NCBI GenBank assembly: GCA_002049455.2
Contig: KV918786.1
Span: forward strand, 186,001-250,000
Origin: Porphyra umbilicalis
Taxonomy: Eukaryota; Rhodophyta; Bangiophyceae; Bangiales; Bangiaceae
Direction of reading: 5' to 3'
Length of the DNA stretch: 64,000 nucleotides
Shown one piece after another: positions 55,683 to 64,000 of this stretch (the first letter of the stretch is position 1; the number at the start of each line of letters is the position of its first letter). The translations under genes and the position numbers were made by a program. The notes beneath the pieces were generated by a model. It was not told where the DNA came from. It did no database searches and saw only the letters and a list, made by a program, of their open reading frames with translations.

Positions 55683-57359
55683 TCACCGCCACACACCCCA
55701 GCCGGCGGCGGCCATGGCCGCGTCGACCTCTGCCGCAACTGCCGCGGCGCCGCCCGGCACCCCCCCCCCCCGCCCTTCCCCCCCCCCGGCACGGCCATGC
55801 GCCACCCCCCGTCCCGGTACGCCGCCCACCCGTCGTGCTCGGGCACCTCGTCGGGGAGGCCCACCCCCACCGCCGCCGCCGTCAGCGCCGTCCACAGCCG
55901 CGCCGCCGCCACGTCGACGTACCCCCCCCCCCCAGCAGCAGCGTCGGCAGCCCCCACCGCAGGAGCGCCGCCACGGCCGCCACGTACGTCGGCACGCCGA
56001 CGCGGAGGCCGCCGCCGAGGGGGTCCCCCGCGAGCGCGTCGGCGCCCGCCACCACCACCAGCGCGGCGGGGGCAAAGCGGGACCGCACCACCGCCGTCAC
56101 GGCGGCGACGGCGGCGGCCCACGGGGCGTCGGCGGTGGCGGCGGCGAGCGGCACGCGGATGGCCGTGGCGGCGGCGGGGGCGGGGGCGGCCGACCGCGGG
56201 TGCCCGCCGCCACCGCCGCCGACGAGCCGGCGGCGGGTTGGGGGAAAAACGCCCGGCCCCGCCCGGTGGAAAGAGAGCGTCGCAACGGCGCCGTCGAGGG
56301 CAAAGGCGTCGTCGACGGCGTCGCCAAAGTGCGCGTCGAGGTCAATGACGAGGACGCGGCCGGCGGCGGGCGCCAGGGCGGCCACCCCGAGCACCACGTC
56401 ATTGACGTAGCAAAAGCCCGAGGCCGACGCGTAGCGCCCGTGGTGGCGGCCGCCCCCCCACCAGATGGCCACGCGGGCGGGGGGCACGTCGGGCGGGGGG
56501 GCGTCAACGTCCATGGCGTCGGCCGGCCGGCGGGCCGCCCGCGTCCGCATGCCGGCGGTCAAGGCGGCAACGGCGGCGAGCGTGCCCCCCGCCGTTAGCC
56601 GCGCATAGGCGCCGAGGCGCGGGAAGGGCGGGCACTCGCCGTCCAGCCCGTACTCGGCCGACGCCGCTGCCGCGTCGAGCGCCGCCACATAGGCGGGCGC
56701 GTGCCAGGAGCGCAGCGCACCCGCCGACGCGGGCGGGACGGGCACGACGGTGAGGCGGGGGTGGCCGAGGAGCCCGACGGCGCCGTGGAGGGCGTGCACC
56801 GTGGCCGCCCGGTGGGGGTGGCGGGGGTGCCCGGCGGCGGCGGCGAGGTAGGTGGCGGTCGGCGCCACGTACACGACGCGGGGGGCGGGGGGGGGGGGGG
56901 GGCTGACCCGTCGACCGCAGCCGCGTCGGTCAGGGTGGCCCTTTGCTCGGCCGGCGCGGACACGGGCGCAGCGGCTCCACCGTCTGTCCCCGCCGTCGTG
57001 TCGGCTGCCACGGTCGCCGCGGCCGCGTCGGCGGCCGCCGCCGCCGCGCCAGCCGTCGCCCCCTCTGCCGCATCCGTCACCCCCGTCGCCTCTGCCCCAT
57101 CCGTCACCCCCGTCGCCTCTGCCGCATCCGTCACCCCCGCCCCCTCTGCCCCATCCGTCACCCCCGCCCCCTCTGCCGCATCCGTCACCCCCGTCGCCTC
57201 TGCCCCATCCGTCACCCCCGTCGCCTCGCCACGCGGCACCGGCCCCTCCGCGGCCGCCCCCCCCGTCGGCAATGCGGCGACGCACGCGCACGGGGGCGGC
57301 GCGACGGCCGCTGCGGGCGCGCCGTCGCCACTGCCGGCGCGTGCGGGCGGCGGCGCCAT
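55683..57359 (-). CDS. Class I-type histone deacetylase
   Basis: Zinc-dependent lysine deacetylase. The N-terminal frame opens at the ATG at 57359 (MAPPPARAGSGDGAP) with a nine-residue repeat linker. The catalytic domain starts PRVVYVAPTATYLAAAAGHP. Active-site parts are present: the His-His pair in GGGRHHGRYASASGFCYVND, zinc ligands in VIDLDAHFGDAVDDAF and in AGADALAGDP, and the Tyr of LGGGGY. HF replaces the usual HH after DLDxH. Three frame changes fall at G17 (56886-56902), the C12 run 55922-55933 and the C runs 55760-55787. Each has the polarity of one missing base; the second restores LGGGGYVDVAAARLWTALTA exactly. The last segment ends AAMAAAGWGVWR. The HDAC8/class I type is inferred from motifs. 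It is divergent from the karyopherin gene, with about 815 bp shared. Confidence 0.85.
57060..57228. repeat. 27-bp tandem repeat in the HDAC N-terminus, 6 copies
   Basis: Encodes EATGVTDGA/EATGVTDAA/EGAGVTDGA-type nonapeptides six times on the minus strand. Alternate copies are more alike, giving a 54-bp higher-order period. Confidence 0.88.
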
Positions 57360-58174
57360 TGCCGCCGCAGCCCGTCGGCGCGCGCGCGCGGCGGCGGCGG
57401 GCACGCGCGGCCGCCGACGCACTGCCGATTTGCGTCCGTAGCCAATGCGACGGGGGGGGGGGGGCCCAACTCCACCCACCCGCCCCACCACACCCAATCA
57501 ACTCTTTTGGCAGGCGCGGGGGAGCGCCGACCAATTCTCCACGGCCGCCGCCCGCCCAACTCCCGCACCGTGCGGGCCGGGCGCCGCCGCCGCGCGGTGG
57601 CGCGCACCCCAGCGCCAGCGCCGCCGCCCGTCAACGATTCGCCGATCGGCGCCGGCCATTGGCAACGCCGCGTCGGCTCGGCGTCGCGTCGGGGCGCGGG
57701 GGAGAGGCCGCGCCGCCGATTCGCGGCGCCTGCGGCAGCCCCACCCCCCCCTCTGGCCGGCGCGGCGGCCGCCGCGGTGCCGCGCCGCCGCGGCGCGTGT
57801 GTCGGGCACGTGGGGGGGCGCCGCGGACCACGAGGTCGGGCGGTTGGCGGCGGCAGGTGCGGCGGCAGGCACCCGCCCCCCCCCCCCCCCCCCCCCCCCT
57901 CCCCCCCACGGGGCGGTCGTTTCCGCCCCAATCCCCTTTTCTCCCTTCCCCCGCCGCTCCATCCCCCCCCCTCTTTCTCCGTCGGCGCCCCCCCCCTGCC
58001 CCCCGACCCCCGTGCGCGCCCCGTCGGTCTGGGTCGCCGCGCCGCGGCCGCCGCCGCCGCGGTCTGCGCGCCGCCGCCGCCGCCGTCGCGGTCTGCGCGC
58101 CGCCGCCGCCGCCGCCGTCGCCGCCGCCGCCGCCGCCGCCGCGGCTGCCCCCCCCCCCCCCCGCGGCGGCGACG
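57360..58174. promoter_or_regulatory. Shared divergent promoter HDAC/karyopherin
   Basis: An 815-bp region between the two opposite start codons. It is GC-rich with a C run of about 18 near 57881-57899 and others near 58150. No TATA-like box is seen. The inverted GCCGCC-type composition gives many weak hairpins. Confidence 0.4.
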
Positions 58175-59345
58175 ATGGTCGTCATCATCCCCGACGGCGC
58201 CACCGCCGGCACCTGCGCGCGCGCGGTGGCGGCGCTGCACGCGCCTGGGACCCCCCCCGGGGAGCGCCACGCCGCCGACGCCTACCTCGTTGCCGTGCGC
58301 GGCTCCCCCGGCGCCTATGCCGTCGTGGCCGCCCTGCTGGCGGCGCCCCCGGCGCCCCCCCCGCCGACGCCCGCCGGCGCGGCGGTCGGCCTCTTTGCGG
58401 CGGGCACCCTCCTCGCGCGCGTGCGCGCCGACTGGGCGGCGCTGCGGTCGGCGGCCGCCGCCGCCGCCGCGGCGGCGGCGGCAACGGCGGCGGCGGGGGC
58501 GCCCCCCGCCGGCGACGGGCGGCCGCCCGACCCGGCGACGGACCCGGACCCGCACGCCGCCGAGGCGGTGCGGCGCCTAACCGTCGCCGCCCTCGGCTCC
58601 CCGGCGGTTGCGTCGACGCCCGCCGCCGCCGCGTCGGCGCTCGCCGCCGCCGCGGCGGTGGCGGTGTGGTGCTCCCCGACCCTGGGGGGGGCCGCCGCCG
58701 CCATTGGGGCGCTCCTCCACGCGGCGGGGGGGGCGCCCGCCGCCCACGCGGCGGTGGCCGAGGCGCTGGTGACGGCGCCGGGGGGGGGGGGGGGGGGGGG
58801 GGGGGGTGGGGGGGGGGGATGGACCTCCCGCGCGTTGCTCGCCGCGCAAGCGCCGGCGGCGCTGGCGGCGGCGGCAGCGGCGCTCGGGGGCGGGGGTGGG
58901 GGGGGCCGGGTGCTGCCGCCGCCGGGGGGGGGGCCCCGTCGTCGCGCCCGCCGGCCGGGGGGGCCCGTGCCCCTCCCCGTCCGCCGCTCGGCGGTGGCCA
59001 TTGCGCGCCTGCACTTGGCGGCAGGGACGGGGGACCCCCCCCCCGCCCCTCCCACGCCCCCCCCCCCCCCCGCGGCGGGGCACCCGACGCCCCTGGCGCT
59101 GCTGCTCGGCGCGCTGGCAGACCCAGACGTGGCCCGCGACGCGGCCGAGGCGCTCAGCGACGGCGTCGCCGCCTTTGTCGTCGGCGACGGGCGCCTCCGG
59201 GCGACGGCCGAGGGGCTCGTGGCGGCGCTCCGCGCGGCGGGCGGCGCGGAGCGCGTCGCCCACGGGGTCGCCGAAGTCGCCGCGGCGACCGTCGAGTGCC
59301 ACGCGGACGAGCTCCTCGACTGGGTCAACCGGTCGGGCGGCGGCC

Positions 59346-59398
<53 letters not shown>

Positions 59399-59916
59399 AG
59401 GTCGGTGGCGGCCGCCGCTGCCGCCGGCGGCGCCGCGCCGGCCGCGTCGGCGGGCGCGGGCGGCGGCGGCAACACGGCGCTGACGCTCGTCGACGTCCTC
59501 GACGCGTGCTTGACGAGCGGCTCTGCCGGCGCCTTCCTCGCGGCGGTAGCGGGCTGGGGCGCCCTCTCCGCCGCCCTCCCGTCGGTGCACGACTTGCCGG
59601 CGGCCGCCGACGCGCCCGTGACGGTTACGCTCGTCGTCGACCGCCTGCCCGTGGCCGTGCGGACGATGGTCGGCCGCGTGGCGCTCCCGGGGGGCGCCGC
59701 CGCCACCGCCGCGGTGCTCGACGATGAGCTGGCGGCGGCGGAGCACGGGCACCGGCGGGAGGTGATTGGGGATGTGCTGCTGCTCGCCGCCTCGGCGCTG
59801 TCGCTCGACCGCTTTCTGTCCCTCCTGTCCCCGGCGCTCGACGCCCTCGACGCGGCGGCGGCGGCGGTGGCGGCGGCGGCGGCGGCGGCGGAGGGGGGGG
59901 GGAGCCCCCGGGGGGG

Positions 59917-59954
<38 letters not shown>

Positions 59955-61446
59955 GTCGGCGGCGCTGTGCTCGTGGGAGGCTGCCCTCTTTGCCATGTCG
60001 GCTGCTGCCGACGCGGGCACCTGCACGAGCACCCGCGCGCTCGACGAGGCGGTCCTGTGGGTGCTCCGGCGGGTGTTGCCCGCGCTCGCCCCCCCCGGGT
60101 TGGCGGCGCCTCCCCCCCCCACGCGGGGCGGGTCACGGGGGCGCCCCCCCCCCACTTGCCGGCGGTCGGCCACGCGCGGCGGGCGGCGGTCGGCTTCCTC
60201 GCCGCCTACGCGCCGACGGTCGGGCGGGGTCCCCCCGACGTGCGGGGGGCGGTCGTTGCGGCGCTCGCCGCCGCCACAGCCGATTGGCCGACCGACGCGG
60301 CGCGCGCGTTGCGGTGTTTGGCCGACGTGGCGCCGGGGGCGTTGCTCCCCCACGCGGACGAGCTCCTCGCCGCGTTTGGTGGGGGGGTGGGGGGGGGGAC
60401 GGCGTCGGCGGCGGCTGGGGGGCGGCCACGGACGCGCGGGCGGGGGCGGCAAATGGGGACGGCAATGGGGGGGGGGGGGGGGGGACGGCGGCGGCCGTGC
60501 CCCCCCGCCGCCATTGCCAGTGGCGGCCGCGGTCGACGTGACGGCCGCGCTCGCGCGCGCCGCGTCGGTGCTCCGCACCCACGACGAGCGCCTCGCGGCG
60601 GTGGGGGTGATTGTCGCTGGGCCTGCGGCGCGGCTCGTTGCCGCCGCCGCCGCCGTGGCCAGCGGCGGCGGCGGCGGTGGGGGTGGTGGTGGCAGTGGCG
60701 GCGGCGGCGGGCCGTCCAAAACCGCCGCCGCCTTCCCAGCGGCCGCCACCCAATCGTGGCAGGCGCCCTCGTCGCTCGCGGCGCTCTCCCGCCCCGACGG
60801 CGACGGTCGCGGCGGTGGCGGCGGCGGCGGCCGCGGCCGCGGCGGGGGCGCCCCCACCCCCGCCCCCCCGACGGCGGACGTGGTGCGGGACTTGCGGCTG
60901 CTGACGGCGGCGGCCAAGGAGATTGGCGACGCGGCCGTGGCGCAGGCGCTGCTCCGCTCCCTCGCCGCCCCGATTGCGGGGCTGGCGGCTGGCTACGCCG
61001 CCGACGGGGGGGTGGCGGCGGGGCTCGGCGACCTCCTCGTTGCGTGCGTCGCGCCCGAGCTGGCCGACGAGGAGGGCGACCGGGATAGCGCGACGGCGGT
61101 GGCGGCGGGCTCGTCGGGGGGGGCGGGGGGGACGGTGGCGGCGGCGGCGGCGGCGGCGTCGGGGGCGGGGGTGCCGAAGCGTCGGCTGCCGCCGCCGCGG
61201 CGGCGGCTGCCGCCGACGCCGACCTCGGCCGCCTCACCGCCTCGTGCATTGCGCTCGTCGTTGACTCGTTTGCGCGGTCGGGGCCGGCGGGGGAGCCCGC
61301 CTGGCTCTACACCCTCACCGCGCTGCTGCCGCTGGCGCCCGCCGCGTCGGACGTGGTGGCGTCGAGCGTCGGCAGCGCCTTGGCGGCGACCCGCGCCTTT
61401 TGTGCTCGCGACGGTGGCGGTGACGGTGGTGGGGGTGGGGGTGGCA

Positions 61447-61484
<38 letters not shown>

Positions 61485-62028
61485 GGTGGTGGTGGTGGCG
61501 GTGGCGGCGACGGCCGGGGCGCCCCCCCTGGCGCGCACGGGGAGTTGCTTGCCGCCGCCGCGACGCTCGTGCGGCATACGCTGCAGGATCGGGACGGCCC
61601 CGGCGGCGCGCTCGCGCTCGCCGCGTGCCTCCCCGACGCGGCCGCCGTCGGCACGGCCGCCCTCCACGCCGTTGCCAGCGGCGGCACGGCCGACGCGGGC
61701 GTCGTGCGCGCGGTCCTCCGCGGCTGGCGGGTGTTGTTGGACGCGGCCGCCGACGGGGCGGGGGGGGGGGCGCTGACGACCGCCGCCGCGGCGGTGCTGT
61801 TGCCCCCGCCCCGGGGCGTGGCCGTGGCCGCCGCGCTGCTCGCGGCGGGCGTGGCGGCGCCGGAACTGCGGTCGACGCGCGTCGCTGCCGACGCGCTCTA
61901 CGCGCTCGCGCGGCTCCGCGGGCGGGAGTGGGGGGAGCTGGAGCGGCCCGCGCCGGGGGAGGCCCCGCCGGGGGGGGGCGAGGGGGGGAGGTGGGCGCCC
62001 CCGCCGCCGCCGCCGCCCCTGACTTTGG

Positions 62029-62059
<31 letters not shown>

Positions 62060-62452
62060 GCGCCGCCGCCCCACCGCCGCCCCGCCCCGTGCCCGTCGGC
62101 GGTGCGGGCGGGGACGCATGGCGGGGTGCATCCGGCCCCCCCCCCCGGGGCCCCCCCCTGCGGCTGCCGGGGTTCCCCCCTCCCCCCGCACGTCGGGGGG
62201 AGCCCACCCCTCGATGCCGCCGCCGCCGACCGCGTGCGCGCGTTGCTGTCGGCCGCCGCGTGGGCGGCGGCGGACCTGCTGGCGGGCCACCCGCTCGCCG
62301 CCGCCGACCGCCCGGCGGTCGCCGCCGCGCTGGCGGGGGCGGCCGTCGGCGGCCGCCCGCGCGCGTTTGCGTCTGCGGTGGCGGACGTGTGGCGGCTGGC
62401 GCGGGGGGAGGTTGGCGTCGACGCGCTTCGGGTGTACCACGAGGGGCGGTGA
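58175..62452 (+). CDS. Transportin-SR/MTR10-type karyopherin beta (TNPO3/importin-13 family)
   Basis: Nuclear import receptor built of HEAT repeats; this branch carries SR-type splicing factors and other cargo. The N-terminus VAALHAPGTPPGERHAADAY followed by LFAAGTLLARVRADWAAL matches the family's first repeats (Y/L-H-x-P...FAAxTL...W). Further on, CHADELLDWVN, ELAAAEHGHRREVIGDVLLL and SWEAALFAMSAAAD correspond to the central landmarks of TNPO3. The end is WRLARGEVGVDALRVYHEGR. Length is about 1,420 residues against about 920-960 in the family; the excess is Gly and Ala runs between helices. Six frame changes lie in G or C runs near 59893-59917, 60089-60153, 60381-60400, 60467-60484, 61116-61131 and 61970-61988, all with the polarity of one missing base. 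No introns are seen. TNPO3 versus importin-13 cannot be settled by eye. Confidence 0.78.
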
Positions 62453-64000
62453 CGGCTCGGGGGGGGGGGGGTTGGGGGGGCGGGGGGGATGGGGGGTGGG
62501 GTGGGGGGTCGACGCGCAAAGGGGGGGCGGCGCGTCGGACGACGCGCCCGACGGGGTAGGGGGTGCGTGCGCGTCTCGGGCGGGTGCCCTCGCGGCCGCG
62601 GTCGCACGCTCCCGACGGCGGTGGCGCCGCCGCCGCGGTCGCGGGGCGGCGCGGGGTGCGCTCCCACCGGGGGCGCGCGCTCCGGCCGGCGGCCGCCGTG
62701 CGGTCCGCGCGGCGGGCGGCGCTAGTGAGGTCAGCCAAAATAGACGGTGGCCGCGGGGCCCGCCACGGGCGTCTCTGCAGCGGCCACGGGTGCCGCCCGT
62801 GACCTTTGGCCGCCCGCTCCTGCGCGCCGCGGGCGCCACGCCCGTGGCGCTCGCCCGCCCGGCGCGTGCGCCGCCTGCGTGCCGGCGGCGACGGCGGGTC
62901 GGGGGCGGGGGCGACCGACGACCGCCGCGCGACCGCGCCGCCCGCCGCACCGCCCGCGCCGTCTGCGCTGGCGGCGCCGCGCGGCGGGCGTCCACGGCGA
63001 CGGCGGCGGCAGCGCGGTGGGGGGGGGGGTCCCCCGACCACCAGCGGCCGCGGCGGGGTGGCGGGCGGCGTCCCGGCGCCGGCCGGCGCCGCGCCCAGCC
63101 CGCCCCAGCCGCCGCCCGCCGGGTGGGGTCTGGCCCGTGCGCCGCCGCCGCACGGGCGCGTGGCGACCGGGGTGGCTGGTGGCCTCTGCGGGCGCCTCAG
63201 GGGGGACTCGGTGGGGGCATGACGGCGCGCGCCGCCGGCGACCGGCGGCGGCGGCGGCGGGCGCGGGGACGGGCCCCCGCGTACCCATGCACGCCCCGCC
63301 GCCGCGCCCCGACCGCCGCCGCGCCCCGACCGCCGCCGCGCCCCGACCGCCGCCGCGCCTCGCCGCCGCTCGCCGCGTCGCTCCGGTCCGTGTCCCCCGT
63401 TTTTTGTTGCAGCCGTCTGCGTGCGGCGAACGGGGGTGCGCGGCGGCGTCACCACCGCCGCCGCAGGCGCGGTGGCCCTCCCCCAGTCGTCTCGCTGCTC
63501 GTCGGCGGGCCGTCGCCGTCCCCCCCCCGCTGTGCACCACCCTCCTACTTTGGCAGCCGACGGCGTCAGCATGGCTCCAGACGTCCCTCCAGATTCTGCC
63601 GCCCGCGAGCGCGGGCGCGCTCGCCGTCGCCCCTTGTAGCGGTCACCCGCCCACCCCCTGCGCAGTCACCCGCGTCGTGGCGCCCCCAACGGGGCGCGGT
63701 GTGGCCGGCTGCGTCGGCCCGGGGCAGCCGGCGGGATCACTGCCGCCGCGATACGACCGCAGCGGTGTGCCTGCCGTCAGACGGATGCGGTGGGGATGGC
63801 TTGAGGGTGCGGTGGGAGGGCCAGAGGCGGGCAGGCGGGGCGGGCATTACGCTCCCCATGCATGTGTTCGCATATCCGACGTTGCGTGGACTTTCCAAAA
63901 GGCAGTGTGCCTCAGAGGTGGTCGACATGTGGAAGATCCCCCATGGTTGCTTGGCGGCCGATAGCACGCTCGCCTCAGGCTCACGACAACAGGCGTGTTT
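62453..64000. other. Downstream GC-rich region, no gene recognised
   Basis: No conserved frame. It carries a 17-bp tandem repeat at 63298-63360 and becomes less GC-rich after 63840. Long shadow frames on both strands are Arg/Pro/Ala-rich. Confidence 0.45.
63298..63360. repeat. 17-bp tandem repeat, about 3.7 copies
   Basis: The unit GCCGCCGCGCCCCGACC repeats three times perfectly plus a degenerate part. It has the same period and copy number as the unrelated 17-bp repeat at 15779. Confidence 0.85.

Overview
The window looks like nuclear DNA of a very GC-rich, intron-poor eukaryote. Eukaryote-only genes are present: a 26S proteasome ATPase, the spliceosomal factor CWC22, a transportin-SR-type karyopherin, the mitochondrial import J-protein PAM18, a class I-type histone deacetylase, mitochondrial uL4 and cytosolic GAPDH. 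The proteins are loaded with Ala, Gly, Pro and Arg, and the DNA is full of long G or C runs. A bangiophycean red alga (Porphyra/Pyropia type) is my best guess; it is inferred from composition, intron poverty and gene style, not proven.

Layout. 1-4437 is gene-poor, with two hairpins, a 31-bp tandem duplication and a ~900-bp terminal-inverted-repeat (TIR) element. 4438-6267 (-) is a three-finger C2H2 zinc-finger gene. 6.3-14.1 kb is gene-poor, with an AT-richer island at 9.1-10.1 kb and a foldback/MITE family at 11-13.7 kb. 14161-15363 (+) is a secreted CAP/SCP protein with one visible intron. 17140-17964 (+) is a secreted Cys-rich protein. 19571-19924 (+) is PAM18/TIM14. 20139-21797 (-) is a cytochrome P450-like protein lacking canonical parts. 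23845-25200 (-) is an MFS transporter.

26680-38104 is an 11.4-kb block bounded by TA plus a shared inverted repeat. It holds a PIF/Harbinger transposase with its Myb/SANT-like partner, two related MITEs with 5-bp CTNAG target duplications, and other inverted repeats. A 251-bp relative with the same end sequence abuts it and stops 119 bp before the mitochondrial uL4 start (38478, +). TrpRS (39782-40900, -) converges on uL4. A second, apparently complete Harbinger element (41288-45013) sits in the divergent promoter between TrpRS and CWC22 (45393-51083, +), whose C-terminus is a huge RS/RD repeat domain. Then come RPT4 (51710-52906, -), GAPDH (54215-55225, +), a class I-type HDAC (55683-57359, -) and, divergent from it, a TNPO3/MTR10-type karyopherin (58175-62452, +).

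The most striking pattern is that conserved proteins change reading frame inside G/C homopolymers at about 19 places in seven genes. Almost every change has the polarity expected if one base were missing from the run. One such base restores the catalytic LGGGGY motif of the HDAC. Consensus contraction of homopolymers is the simplest reading, but the uniformity deserves a test against RNA and accurate reads. A second pattern is a set of near-perfect hairpins, often in adjacent pairs, whose 5-nt centre is ATCAT or ATGAT.
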